Of a DNA stretch of 28,528 bases, positions 1 through 8,810 are shown piece by piece. This DNA is from Actinomycetota bacterium (lineage in GTDB: Bacteria > Actinomycetota > Actinomycetes > Nanopelagicales > Nanopelagicaceae), in contig WLRE01000006.1 in NCBI GenBank assembly GCA_009698045.1, positions 1-28,528 on the forward strand, given 5' to 3'. The notes beneath the pieces are model-generated. The model saw only the letters and a list, made by a program, of their open reading frames with translations. It did no database searches and was not told the DNA's origin. Position 1 is the first letter of the stretch, and each line of letters opens with the position of its first letter. The position numbers were made by a program, and so were the translations under genes.

Positions 1-209
1 CTCCTCCTAGACTCGGCTCTCGCCTGTAAAAACAGTGTTGGAACGGCTGAAAGCACTATCGCAACAGGAGTAGATACGTGAACAGATTGGGTTAAAGCAT
101 TGAGGAGTGTCAAGGTTGCGATAAATACAATTGGCGTTGCAATAATGTTTATCGATCTATCAGACCTGCCTGGCCTTTGAATATTTGAATTTTCAACGTT
201 TTTACCCAT
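1..209 (-). CDS. Membrane protein, 5' part only (TadB-like pilus assembly protein?)
   Basis: The reading frame opens with ATG at 209 and runs off the left edge of the window, giving 69 codons. It overlaps the end of the TadA gene by 8 bases (the ATG lies in ATGGGTAA, whose TAA is not far from the TadA stop), so the two genes are translationally coupled. The visible protein has a polar N-terminus, then a hydrophobic stretch (roughly residues 20-37, IATPIVFIATLTLL), then a second one (about 45-60) and a basic end. In Tad/Flp clusters the gene directly after tadA usually encodes the TadB inner-membrane protein, and the layout fits. No TadB domain core lies in the window, so the name is inference from context. 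Confidence 0.5.
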   Translation of the reverse strand, partial: MGKNVENSNIQRPGRSDRSINIIATPIVFIATLTLLNALTQSVHVSTPVAIVLSAVPTLFLQARAESRR

Positions 210-1413
210 TATTTTCCTGACGATTGTTCTTAAATACTCGATTGATATCCCCGAGACCCGTTGAGTATCGATGATTAAAATTGGGAAGGGTTTTTGAATC
301 AGTCACGGCCGTCACATGAGATTTCTCTCTCTCGCTGGCGTCATGGCTATTCTCATTTAGCTTTTGGTCGATTCTGAACAACTCTTCGCATTCAACTCGT
401 TCTCCCTCGATACGTCCACTTACATAGAGAACTTCAGAAACCCTTCGATATCCAGAACTGTCCATCCCGACATGCACCACAATGTCTATTGCATTAGCAA
501 CAACGGGCGCTATGAAATTATGAGAGATATTTTCTCCAGCTAAGAGTGGAAGTGTCTGCAATTTAGCTATTGCATCCTTCCCTGAATTTGCATGAATTGT
601 TGCCATTCCAGGTAATCCAGAATTAAGAGCAATCAATAAATCTAGAGATTCAGCCTCTCGGATTTCGCCGACGATAAGATGTGATGGTCGCATTCGGAGG
701 GCTTCCTTAATGAGTCGTCGTAGCGGAATTTCTCCCTCTCCTTGCAAATTCGCTGGCCGTGTTTGAAGCGCGACGCAATCTGGAATACGTGGCCTAAGTT
801 CGAACACCTCTTCCACTGTAATAACTCTGCTATTCAATGGAGTCTTTCCAATCAATGCATTGAGCAGGGTAGTTTTCCCCGCTTGCGTAGATCCGCTGAC
901 CAAAATGTTTAATCCATTCTCAACACATTTACTCAGGAAGAGCGCAATTGCTTCATCCATGACACCTAACTGCATTAGATCTTCAATTGATTTGCCTCGA
1001 AGCAAGTGCTTCCGGATATTGATTGCCCAGTGTTTCGCCGTTACTTCGGGAATACTTACGTGAAGTCGAGAACCATCTGGAAGTCGCGCATCTACAAAGG
1101 GGTGAGAGAGATCGAGCCGACGACCTCCCCACATTAGAAGTCTTTCAACTAAATTTTTTACCTCATCATCAGTTAGAACCAAATTCGTTAATTGGCTGAT
1201 TCCCGCACGAGCTATAAATATTCTCTTCGGTGAATTTATCCATATCTCTTCAATAGAGGAATCATCCATAAGAGCTTGGATTTTTCCGTATTGCGCTGTA
1301 TCTAAAGTTGCAATATTTTCGTAATCTCCGCTCATTTCATATGGCGAGGTACTCGCTTGAATTTGCATTCGAGGAATAAGGAGGGGCTTAAGAATTTGCT
1401 GCTGAATCATCAC
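202..1413 (-). CDS. tadA: TadA/CpaF-type secretion ATPase of a Tad (Flp) pilus system
   Basis: Cytoplasmic hexameric ATPase of the VirB11/PulE superfamily that powers assembly of Flp/Tad pili at the inner membrane. The 403-residue product shows the family order: an N-terminal domain with IEEIWINSP, a linker with HPFVDARLPDGSRLH, Walker A GSTQAGKTTLLN (about residues 173-184), an Asp-box-like VEEVFELRP, a Walker B/His-box region RPSHLIVGEIREAES, and GMATIHANS typical of CpaF. About 60 residues after the core are polar and probably disordered. The start is GTG at 1413, with ATG one codon later; there is no strong Shine-Dalgarno, and a TAGTTT -10-like box lies 9 nt upstream. The next gene overlaps by 8 bases. 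The rest of the Tad cluster should lie left of the window. Family call is firm. Confidence 0.93.
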   Translation of the reverse strand: MMIQQQILKPLLIPRMQIQASTSPYEMSGDYENIATLDTAQYGKIQALMDDSSIEEIWINSPKRIFIARAGISQLTNLVLTDDEVKNLVERLLMWGGRRLDLSHPFVDARLPDGSRLHVSIPEVTAKHWAINIRKHLLRGKSIEDLMQLGVMDEAIALFLSKCVENGLNILVSGSTQAGKTTLLNALIGKTPLNSRVITVEEVFELRPRIPDCVALQTRPANLQGEGEIPLRRLIKEALRMRPSHLIVGEIREAESLDLLIALNSGLPGMATIHANSGKDAIAKLQTLPLLAGENISHNFIAPVVANAIDIVVHVGMDSSGYRRVSEVLYVSGRIEGERVECEELFRIDQKLNENSHDASEREKSHVTAVTDSKTLPNFNHRYSTGLGDINRVFKNNRQENNG

Positions 1414-1566
1414 TGGGTGAGCAAACTAGAATCCATACAAATGTGAAGTTTTCCTGTGGAGAAGTCAGCTTGATATAGATTTATTGAACGATCTGTAGGG
1501 TTATTGATTTCTTAGCGTTATTTGCGGGTCGGACTTTTCTCAAACTTCCCCTAGCCTAAGATCAAA

Positions 1567-2037
1567 TTAATGAGAGAAGAACTTCTCATCTATTTTCTTG
1601 ATCCAGAGATGAGCCGGAGTACCCGGCTTGAATTCGATGCATTCAATTTTGATTTTCGGAGGCTGTCGAGTACTTCTCTCCTGTGCTCGACTCTTGCTTA
1701 AATCCTGTGAGAACGTATTTACAAATGACGCCTCAAAGCGAGGGATCGCCCGGTTAGCGCCGTGCTCGTCGGTGCGAAGCGCAAGCCAAAAGCCATCTTC
1801 GGAAGCCCTGCAATAGAAATCTTCTTTTCTTAGAACTAAGCGAATGGCTTGATTCAGAAGAAAGATTTCATAGTCATCTCTTGTTCGTGGAATCGATACC
1901 ATGATGATTGACAACGGCTCTTTAAGACGTGAACGAAGGGCGATTTCTCGTTCAAGAGATTCGAGAAAAATCAGAGTTGTTGGTGCTCCAGTTAGTGAGT
2001 CTTTCGACCCGTTATTCCTAAATTCGATCTTTCTCAT
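1567..2037 (-). CDS. Degenerate GGDEF-domain protein (inactive diguanylate cyclase-like)
   Basis: A 156-residue protein that starts like a GGDEF domain: DSLTGAPTTLIFLESLEREI matches the usual D-x-LTG-LPNR-x-x-F pattern, followed by EPLSIIMVSI in place of the hydrophobic strand that normally ends in the metal-binding Asp. Where the signature GG(D/E)EF is expected (R-x-x-D-x-x-x-R-x-GGDEF-x-x-x-L) it reads RKEDFYCRASEDGFWLAL, so both glycines and the catalytic acid pattern are gone. It cannot plausibly make c-di-GMP; a structural or binding role is possible. It is next to the Tad ATPase on the same strand. The start ATG at 2037 has a perfect leaderless promoter (TACCTT, 6 nt upstream). Fold call rests on motif resemblance only. 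Confidence 0.6.
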   Translation of the reverse strand: MRKIEFRNNGSKDSLTGAPTTLIFLESLEREIALRSRLKEPLSIIMVSIPRTRDDYEIFLLNQAIRLVLRKEDFYCRASEDGFWLALRTDEHGANRAIPRFEASFVNTFSQDLSKSRAQERSTRQPPKIKIECIEFKPGTPAHLWIKKIDEKFFSH

Positions 2038-2043
2038 CCTGCG

Positions 2044-2049
2044 AAGGTA
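2044..2049 (-). promoter_or_regulatory. -10 box of leaderless gene (TACCTT)
   Basis: TACCTT matches the actinobacterial -10 TANNNT and ends 6 nt before the ATG at 2037. Transcription would begin at or next to the start codon. No convincing -35 is seen. Confidence 0.5.
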
Positions 2050-2201
2050 AGCGGTGAAGAATTTTTTAGGAATAGTTTATTGAGGCTATTTCTTCAAATT
2101 TTAGAAATTATGCAAATTGAGAGGTTTCCGATGAAATATGGTTATAAACTTGTGAAGTTATCGAGAGAAAAATTGAGTTGCAAGAAGGGTTGTAGATAGC
2201 C

Positions 2202-2561
2202 ATGAACACCGACTTCTTCCGCCGTTCCGCAGTTCTCCTTCTCCGTGTCGAAGCTGCTGTGATTCTTGCGCTTCTGCTCTTTCTTATTTACGCCACATTT
2301 ACTTCAGATGTCACATATCCCCTGGCTCTAGTTGGTGAGATTCTCTTTGGAATCGTGGGTGCTACGGGGCTTTACTTTGCATCAGTGGGATTTAGGGATG
2401 GCAAGTCCTATGGGCGCGCGCCGGCGGTGTTGGCTAATGGAATTGCGTTAGGCGTTGCTTATTACATGATTCAAGGTGGCGATGTGGTTCTGTTGACTTA
2501 TCCTTTGACGTTGTTGGCACTGGCGACGTTGATTTCTGCGCTCTTTGGATACAAAGAATAA
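2202..2561 (+). CDS. Small four-helix integral membrane protein
   Basis: A 119-residue protein with about four hydrophobic segments (roughly residues 12-30, 38-60, 75-92 and 95-115) and a short charged tail ending GYKE. It resembles small hypothetical membrane proteins common in actinobacteria; no named family is recognised. It is transcribed away from the GGDEF-like gene across a 164-base gap and converges on the SDR gene, whose end lies 29 bases further on. A weak purine-rich ribosome site (AGAAGGG) lies about 12 nt before the ATG, further than usual. Coding is supported by length, hydrophobic periodicity and the absence of a better frame; function is unknown. Confidence 0.75.
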   Translation: MNTDFFRRSAVLLLRVEAAVILALLLFLIYATFTSDVTYPLALVGEILFGIVGATGLYFASVGFRDGKSYGRAPAVLANGIALGVAYYMIQGGDVVLLTYPLTLLALATLISALFGYKE

Positions 2562-2590
2562 GTCTTAATTCTTTTTAAAGATTTTATTTT

Positions 2591-3331
2591 TTACCACTCC
2601 ACGATCTGACGATCTTCCCAGAACAACCCGGTCTTATCTTCGCCAGGTGTAAATGGTCGTGTGGCTAACCAGATTGCAGTCTCGGCACCTTCTTCGGCAG
2701 AGCGCGGTGCATCCGGTCCGCCCATGTCGGTGCGTGAATGGTTAGGGCACATTGCATCAATCAAGAATCCGCGAGCGCCGAGATTAGTTTCGTGCGCAAG
2801 GTTTCGCACAAGTGCATTCACTCCAGCTTTGCTAACTCGATACGGTGCGAGGCCTCCAGTGTTTCCAGGACCGGACATGCGGCCGAGACAGGCAGTGAAG
2901 ATAACGACGCGACCGTTACGGGCTTCGGCCATAGCGGGGCAGATGGTGTTGATGGCGACAAATACAGAGTCAAGGTTGATGGCCATGACGCGGCGCCACT
3001 CTTCGGTATTGGTGCGCAGAGTTTTAGATAGGCGGTCACTCATTACTCCATGAGCAAGAACTAATATTTCTGGAACACCGAATGTGCTCTGGATTTCTTC
3101 AAAGGTTTTTCTTGTTGCATCAAAGTCTTCAAAATCAACGGCGCGAAAGTCGCAGCTAATCTCTTGTGCTGTAGCGGCTGCGCGCGATGGATCTTTCGAG
3201 ACGATGACGACGCGGTGACCCTGTGCTTTGAGAGCTAGAGCGACAACTTTTCCGAGGCCTCGAGATCCGCCGGTGACGATGGCGAGGGAGCCTGGGGTCG
3301 GCTTCATGGCGGTATCCGTGGATGAACTCAT
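2591..3331 (-). CDS. Short-chain dehydrogenase/reductase (classical SDR fold)
   Basis: A 246-residue cytoplasmic NAD(P)(H)-dependent oxidoreductase with a Rossmann fold. The cofactor motif TGGSRGLG is at about residues 20-27, VDFEDFDA follows the third strand, and the catalytic Tyr/Lys pair is YRVSK near residue 165. The C-terminal part (MCPNHSRTDMGGPDAPRSAE) resembles the carbonyl-reductase-like SDR group. Two oddities: the usual NNAG reads LAHG, and the position of the catalytic serine (normally V-S-S before the Tyr) reads F-T-A-C, so the Ser appears replaced. Substrate is not predictable. The ATG at 3331 is preceded by CAGAGT-N7, a near-match to a leaderless -10, set in a perfect 6-bp palindrome (3333-3346). 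Confidence 0.9.
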   Translation of the reverse strand: MSSSTDTAMKPTPGSLAIVTGGSRGLGKVVALALKAQGHRVVIVSKDPSRAAATAQEISCDFRAVDFEDFDATRKTFEEIQSTFGVPEILVLAHGVMSDRLSKTLRTNTEEWRRVMAINLDSVFVAINTICPAMAEARNGRVVIFTACLGRMSGPGNTGGLAPYRVSKAGVNALVRNLAHETNLGARGFLIDAMCPNHSRTDMGGPDAPRSAEEGAETAIWLATRPFTPGEDKTGLFWEDRQIVEW

Positions 3332-3332
3332 G

Positions 3333-3346
3333 GGCAGAACTCTGCC
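3333..3346. promoter_or_regulatory. Perfect palindrome at the SDR start
   Basis: GGCAGA-AC-TCTGCC is a perfect 6-bp inverted repeat with a 2-nt spacer, only 1 base upstream of the SDR start codon. It overlaps the likely leaderless -10 (CAGAGT on the minus strand), so it could be an operator; no cognate regulator is visible. Confidence 0.3.
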
Positions 3347-3450
3347 GTGAAGGTTAGTTTTTGCCCAGTTATGCCTCGAATATAGAGATGTGGGGTCAGC
3401 CTCACATTTATAGACAGGCTCTGGCTTATGAGCGTGCGCCCCTCAACTAT

Positions 3451-3456
3451 TAGACT
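3451..3456 (+). promoter_or_regulatory. Likely -10 box for kgd (TAGACT)
   Basis: TAGACT fits TANNNT and lies 32 nt before the GTG at 3489, leaving a leader of about 25 nt that carries the Shine-Dalgarno AGGAG (3482-3486). Unlike most neighbours, kgd would therefore have a leadered mRNA. A second candidate, TATAGAC, lies near 3410. Confidence 0.4.
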
Positions 3457-3488
3457 TCAGGTAGTTCCCACACCTGCTCATAGGAGAG

Positions 3489-6400
3489 GTGGCAACGAGA
3501 GAATTCGGAGCATCGCCAGTGTCGGCAACAGGAAGTAACACGCCTGAGAATCATTTCGGTGGGAGCTTTGGCCCCAACGAGTGGCTTGTCGATGAGATGT
3601 ATGAAAAATATTTAGCTGATCCTGCATCAGTAGATAAGGCATGGTGGGATTTCTTCGCAGATTATGCGCCGGCAACCAAAGGTGGCTCTGCAGTAGTAAA
3701 TGCATCTACTACCAACAACACAACCTTTCAGCCTTTGATGGATGCACCACTTGGTGGACAACCTCCACTTCCTAAGCGCGCTGAGGCTGCGCAAGGAGTT
3801 CCAGTCACTGCCACAAAAATTGGAATTGGTACACCAGCTTCGCAACCACTTTCTGCACAAGCTGCACCAGCGCAAGTAGCACCCGCTGCACCAGCGCAAG
3901 TAGCTGCACCAGCGCAAGTAACACCAACATCTGTCGTACCACCAACCGCTTCAACTGCATCAACTGCATCCATTGCATCAACAACTCCGGAGAGCGCGCC
4001 AATGAATCAGCCAGTTAATAGTTCTGTACCAACCCCTGCTGATCCGGTCGTAAAACCGATTCCGACCTTGGTGACACCAGGCGCCTCCTCACTAGAAGTC
4101 ATTCGCGGTGTGAGTGCTCGTGTCGTCCAGAGTATGGAAGCCTCGCTCTCCGTTCCGACTGCAACATCAGTTCGCGCAATTCCTGCAAAGCTCATGATCG
4201 ATAATCGCACTGTTATTAATAACCACCTCAAGCGCGGCCGTGGTGGCAAAGTCTCCTTTACTCACATTATTGGTTATGCAATGGTGACCGCTCTTCGTCA
4301 GATGCCTTCCATGAATGCATTCTTCGGCGAATCCGAAGGTAAGCCTGCGATTGGTCGCCCGGAACATATCAACTTGGGTATTGCAATCGACTTGGCAAAG
4401 CCAGATGGTTCTCGTCAATTGTTGGTTCCATCTATTAAGGGCTGTGAAGCACTCGATTTCGCGCAGTTCTGGGCGTCATATGAAGAGACAGTTCGCAAGG
4501 CACGTTCTGGCGCACTGACTGTTGAAGATTTTGCTGGCACCACCGTTTCACTTACTAACCCAGGAACAATCGGAACCGTTCACTCAGTTCCGCGATTGGT
4601 GCAAGGACAAGGCTTAATTCTTGGTGTCGGAGCGATGGATTACCCCGCTGAATTCCAAGGTGCAAATGAAGAGACACTGGCCAATTTAGCAATCAGCAAA
4701 GTGATCACACTGACAAGTACTTACGATCACCGCATTATTCAAGGTGCGCAATCTGGTGATTTCTTGCGCGTAATCAATGAGTTGCTACTTGGTGCAGAAG
4801 GTTTCTACGACGAGATCTTCTCCGCGCTTCGCATTCCTTACGTTCCTATTCGTTGGGTTCAAGATATCTCTGAGACTGCAGATAACCAGCTCGATAAGGT
4901 CTCTCGCGTACAGCAATTAATTAATGCATATCGCACTACTGGCCACTTGATGGCAGATACTGATCCTCTTGAGTACCACCAACGTTCGCATCCAGATTTA
5001 GATGTCGTGACACATGGATTAACACTCTGGGATCTCGACCGCGAATTTCCTACCGGTGGTTTTGGCGGAAAGCCAAAGCTCAAACTCCGCAGAATTCTTG
5101 GCACACTTCGCGATTCGTACTGCCGCACTATCGGCGTGGAATATATGTATATCGAGAGTCCAGAAGAGCGCAAATGGATTCAGGAGCATGTTGAAGTTGG
5201 CTCCCCTCGCACACCTCGTGAAGAGCAATTACGAATCTTGCGCAAACTCAATAGCGCTGAAGCATTCGAGTCATTCCTTCAGACTAAATATGTCGGTCAG
5301 AAGCGCTTCTCACTCGAAGGTGGCGAGACTGTTATTCCACTTCTCGATGCCGTTATCTCATCGGCGGCCGAAGATGGTTTAGATGAGGTCTGTATTGGCA
5401 TGCCACACCGCGGACGTCTCAACGTCTTAGCAAATATCGCTGGCAAAAATATTGGTCAGATCTTCCAAGAATTTGAGGGACATTATGCAGAGAACCAGGT
5501 CCATGGTTCTGGCGATGTGAAATATCACCTCGGCACACATGGAACATTTACTGCTGAATCTGGCGCTACTACTCAGGTATATCTCGCTGCCAATCCTTCA
5601 CACCTAGAAGCAGTCAATACTGTTCTCGAGGGCGTCGTTCGCGCCAAGCAAGATGTGCTGAACGTGAAAGACAAATATTCGGTAATGCCGATCTTGATGC
5701 ACGGTGATGCAGCATTTGCTGGACAAGGAATCGTTGCAGAAACGCTCTCCATGTCCCAGCTCCGCGGATACCGCACCGGCGGCACCATTCATATCGTCGT
5801 AAATAACCAGGTGGGCTTCACAACTTCACCTCATGCAGCGCGTTCATCTCGCTACTCCACCGATATGGCAAAGATTATTCAAGCACCGGTCTTCCACGTC
5901 AATGCTGATGATCCGGAATCAGTAGTACGCGTAGCGAAGATTGCATATCAATATCGCCAAGAATTCAATAAAGATGTTGTCATCGACATGATCTGCTACC
6001 GCCGCCGCGGACACAACGAGGGTGATGAACCAAGTTTCACTCAACCATTGATGTATAAATTAATTGAAGCAAAGCGCTCTACTCGTAAGCTTTATACCGA
6101 ATCTCTCATTGGTCGTGGAGATATCACCGTTGAAGAAGCGGAAGAAGTATTGCGCGATTATCAGACTCAGTTGGAATCGGTATTTAACGCGGTTCATAAC
6201 ACCGAACCAGCTCCTAGCACCGCACCTGTTCCGACAGCTCCTGCACCTGAAACTGTGCACACTGCAGTCGATGAAGCAACGCTCCGTCGCATTGCGGCGA
6301 CACAAGGTGCAACTCCTGAAGGTTTTGTAATCCATTCCAAGCTCGCACCACAACTAGCAAAGCGTGTGGACATGTTGGATGAAGGCACCGTGGATTGGTC

Positions 6401-7406
6401 TACTGGTGAAATGTTGGCGATGGGCTCACTACTTCTTGAGGGACATCCCATCCGTCTTGCCGGCCAAGATGTGCGTCGCGGAACATTCTCCAACCGGCAC
6501 GCAGTTGTGATTGATCAGAATACTGGCGCGGAGTGGACCCCACTTCGTTCATTGATCTCTGACGAGAATCAATTCTTCGTCGTCGACTCTCTTCTCTCTG
6601 AATATGGAGCGATGGGATTTGAGTACGGCTACTCCGTTGTTCGCGATAACGCGCTAGTGATGTGGGAAGGCCAGTTCGGCGACTTCGCTAATGGCGCACA
6701 AACAATCATTGACGAGTTCATCTCTTCCTCATTGCAGAAGTGGGGCGAGCGTTCATCGGTAGTACTTCTTCTTCCGCATGGTTATGAAGGTCAAGGACCT
6801 GACCACTCCTCCGCTCGTATCGAACGCTATTTAGCGCTCTGCGCCGAGCTCAATATGACAGTGGCGCAACCATCATCTCCTGCCTCTTACTTCCACTTGC
6901 TTCGTTGGCACATGAACAATCCAGCACGTCGTCCGCTTATTGTCTTTGAACCGAAGTCAATGCTTCGCCTCAAAGCGGCGGCATCTGGACTTGCTGATTT
7001 CACTCAAGGAACATTCCGTTCGATTATTGATGATGCAACAGTCCCAGGAAACGCTAACCGCGTTATCTTCTGTTCCGGCAAGGTCTATTACGACTTGCTC
7101 GCTGAGCGCACTCGCCTAAATGAGAGCCACACTTCTATTGTTCGAATTGAACAGTTATATCCACTTCCACAGGCAGAGATGAATGCAATTGCAGCTAAGC
7201 ATCCAAATGCAAGCTTGCTCTGGGTTCAAGATGAACCTGCTAACCAAGGTCCATGGCCATTTATCGCCGTGAACACCATGGGCACACTTGATGGTCGCGT
7301 ACTTCGCCCGGTCTCACGTCGTGCAACTGCATCTCCTGCAACAGGATCACATCATCTGCATGAAGAAGAGCAGAAGGCGCTGATCATTGAGGCGTTTACG
7401 CGTTAA
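3489..7406 (+). CDS. kgd: Multifunctional 2-oxoglutarate dehydrogenase E2-E1 fusion (Kgd/OdhA/SucA)
   Basis: This is the 1305-residue actinobacterial fusion that decarboxylates 2-oxoglutarate in the TCA cycle and forms the succinyl-transferring complex. Order: N-terminal segment FGPNEWLVDEMYEKYL (about 28-43), a Pro/Ala/Thr-rich flexible linker (about 65-195) with imperfect APAQVA repeats, an E2 succinyltransferase core with the catalytic motif TYDHRIIQGAQSGDF (His near 414), then thiamine-diphosphate E1 with MPHRGRLNVLAN (near 638), and the ThDP/Mg region HGDAAFAGQG to VNNQVGF (near 737-775), and a C-terminal transketolase-like part. There is no lipoyl domain, as expected. The GTG start has AGGAG very close (2 nt); GTG at 3519 with GGAG 8 nt upstream is an alternative. 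It ends with a 4-base overlap with the convergent gene. Confidence 0.97.
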   Translation: MATREFGASPVSATGSNTPENHFGGSFGPNEWLVDEMYEKYLADPASVDKAWWDFFADYAPATKGGSAVVNASTTNNTTFQPLMDAPLGGQPPLPKRAEAAQGVPVTATKIGIGTPASQPLSAQAAPAQVAPAAPAQVAAPAQVTPTSVVPPTASTASTASIASTTPESAPMNQPVNSSVPTPADPVVKPIPTLVTPGASSLEVIRGVSARVVQSMEASLSVPTATSVRAIPAKLMIDNRTVINNHLKRGRGGKVSFTHIIGYAMVTALRQMPSMNAFFGESEGKPAIGRPEHINLGIAIDLAKPDGSRQLLVPSIKGCEALDFAQFWASYEETVRKARSGALTVEDFAGTTVSLTNPGTIGTVHSVPRLVQGQGLILGVGAMDYPAEFQGANEETLANLAISKVITLTSTYDHRIIQGAQSGDFLRVINELLLGAEGFYDEIFSALRIPYVPIRWVQDISETADNQLDKVSRVQQLINAYRTTGHLMADTDPLEYHQRSHPDLDVVTHGLTLWDLDREFPTGGFGGKPKLKLRRILGTLRDSYCRTIGVEYMYIESPEERKWIQEHVEVGSPRTPREEQLRILRKLNSAEAFESFLQTKYVGQKRFSLEGGETVIPLLDAVISSAAEDGLDEVCIGMPHRGRLNVLANIAGKNIGQIFQEFEGHYAENQVHGSGDVKYHLGTHGTFTAESGATTQVYLAANPSHLEAVNTVLEGVVRAKQDVLNVKDKYSVMPILMHGDAAFAGQGIVAETLSMSQLRGYRTGGTIHIVVNNQVGFTTSPHAARSSRYSTDMAKIIQAPVFHVNADDPESVVRVAKIAYQYRQEFNKDVVIDMICYRRRGHNEGDEPSFTQPLMYKLIEAKRSTRKLYTESLIGRGDITVEEAEEVLRDYQTQLESVFNAVHNTEPAPSTAPVPTAPAPETVHTAVDEATLRRIAATQGATPEGFVIHSKLAPQLAKRVDMLDEGTVDWSTGEMLAMGSLLLEGHPIRLAGQDVRRGTFSNRHAVVIDQNTGAEWTPLRSLISDENQFFVVDSLLSEYGAMGFEYGYSVVRDNALVMWEGQFGDFANGAQTIIDEFISSSLQKWGERSSVVLLLPHGYEGQGPDHSSARIERYLALCAELNMTVAQPSSPASYFHLLRWHMNNPARRPLIVFEPKSMLRLKAAASGLADFTQGTFRSIIDDATVPGNANRVIFCSGKVYYDLLAERTRLNESHTSIVRIEQLYPLPQAEMNAIAAKHPNASLLWVQDEPANQGPWPFIAVNTMGTLDGRVLRPVSRRATASPATGSHHLHEEEQKALIIEAFTR

Positions 7407-8779
7407 CTTCTCTTTCCGCTGCGAGATCCAATTGAAACCGTAATGGGAATTGATTTAGATCCAAGTACGGCTCCGCTAGCTACCAGCTCTGCAGTCAAAG
7501 TGATAAATCGTTTACTTGCTGGTCGCCACATGCACGTTGCACTTAGCCCTGATGATGTTATCGATTGGCATCCAGGAATGACTTTTCCATCTTGATAGAA
7601 ACGTACTTTTCCATTTCCACCTGTCAGTGTTGCAGTGATTGCTATGGGTGCGCGATACGTTGCAATACTTACGCCGCCCGCTAAACCAATTGAGACTGCC
7701 GTCGCAACTGCCGCGGTATAGCGAAGAACTATTAGCCCACTTCCGCCAGATCCACCAGTGCCAGTGTTGCCGTTATAGGAACCACCGCCGCCGCCGCTAC
7801 CGGTATTAGTAACACCATCAACTCCATTGATGCCATTGGTCGAATCTCCGCCGTATCCGCCGCCGCCTAATCCAGGGGCGCCACGTGTGGGACCGGCAGC
7901 TCCACCACCACCGGCGGCAATACGCCCATTGGATGTTGCGGCACTCCAACCACTTACGCCACTCATTCCAGTTGCGAATGCTGTAATCCAACTAGTTAAG
8001 TCTTGCGTTCCATCTCCACCATTTGCGCCCGTACCTATAGTTGTTACTGCGCTACCAGCTGCACCAGAACCGCCACCGCCAGCACCGGATGAGTAATTTG
8101 CAGTGGGTGTTCCACCACCAGAATTTCCATACTTTATAGTCGCTCCGGTAGGAAGTGTCTGAGTTGAAGTACCACCAGTGTTTGTATTACCAGCATTGTT
8201 GCACTCTGTTGCACCTCCGCCCGAACCACCATTTGCACCATTGCAATCCGTAATTGGTGTTTTGCCCCATGCATAGGAAGCTCCCGCACCGCCACCTTTT
8301 GCTACCAACGTTGAATTAGAACCGAACCAACTATCTGCGCCATTTGTACTTCGATTTAAAGCGTTATCCAACGTCGAAGTGCCCGGCGTTCCGCCAGTAC
8401 CAATAGTCAGTGAGTAGCTCGTTGATGGAGTTGTTGTATATGTGTTATCAAGAACTACTCCGCCCGCTCCGCCGCCACCGCCCCAAGCACCTGAACCACC
8501 GGCTCCACCACCAGCAATTACTAAAATATCCACACTTGTCACTGTGCTGGGCGCAGTCCACGCATTGCTTCCACTCTTAAAAATGACATAGCACTTTGAT
8601 TGGCTACTCGAGTAAACAACAGAAACCGTCGAACTATCTGTAACAGTGGAAAGACATGGCGCTGATCCCGCAGTAGCAGCGAATGATGGAACCGCTTGGA
8701 TGATGGGTGCAACAACAATTAGCGCAAGAGAGATAACGGCAGCACTAAGTGCGGCAAGAAATCTTTGAACGCTGATCAC
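7403..8779 (-). CDS. Secreted glycine-rich protein with C-terminal Ig-like domain
   Basis: A roughly 458-residue exported protein. The N-terminus has a signal peptide: basic start, hydrophobic core (AALSAAVISLALIVVAPII) and a likely cleavage near SFA-AT. Residues about 45-90 hold a short Cys-containing strand region, then a long Gly/Thr/Ser/Asn-rich part with VDILVIAGGGAGGSGAWGGG and GSGGSGLIVLRY, typical of the bacterial glycine-rich domain of surface proteins. The last 100 residues (ITATLTGGNGKVRFYQDGK, CQSI...TCMW) look like an Ig-like fold with a possible disulphide. It ends in basic residues (SRSGKRS) without a sortase motif. I place the start at GTG 8779 because TAAGAT lies exactly 6 nt upstream; a TTG at 8785 would also work. 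Role probably surface-related; unknown. Confidence 0.8.
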   Translation of the reverse strand: MISVQRFLAALSAAVISLALIVVAPIIQAVPSFAATAGSAPCLSTVTDSSTVSVVYSSSQSKCYVIFKSGSNAWTAPSTVTSVDILVIAGGGAGGSGAWGGGGGAGGVVLDNTYTTTPSTSYSLTIGTGGTPGTSTLDNALNRSTNGADSWFGSNSTLVAKGGGAGASYAWGKTPITDCNGANGGSGGGATECNNAGNTNTGGTSTQTLPTGATIKYGNSGGGTPTANYSSGAGGGGSGAAGSAVTTIGTGANGGDGTQDLTSWITAFATGMSGVSGWSAATSNGRIAAGGGGAAGPTRGAPGLGGGGYGGDSTNGINGVDGVTNTGSGGGGGSYNGNTGTGGSGGSGLIVLRYTAAVATAVSIGLAGGVSIATYRAPIAITATLTGGNGKVRFYQDGKVIPGCQSITSSGLSATCMWRPASKRFITLTAELVASGAVLGSKSIPITVSIGSRSGKRS

Positions 8780-8785
8780 TTGCAA

Positions 8786-8791
8786 ATCTTA
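8786..8791 (-). promoter_or_regulatory. -10 box of leaderless gene (TAAGAT)
   Basis: TAAGAT ends 6 nt before the GTG at 8779 and fits TANNNT. It decides between the TTG (8785) and GTG (8779) starts of the glycine-rich protein gene. Confidence 0.5.
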
Positions 8792-8810
8792 AGGGATAAG
8801 AAGGAGAAGT

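Noticed and set aside
2661..3053. Long plus-strand ORF over the SDR gene
   Set aside because: Antisense shadow of a clear SDR coding sequence.
3840..4000. Tandem repeats in the kgd linker
   Set aside because: Imperfect Ala/Pro/Gln repeats normal for the flexible linker of this fusion.
7827..8096. Proline-rich plus-strand ORF
   Set aside because: Reverse complement of glycine-rich codons; an artefact of low complexity.
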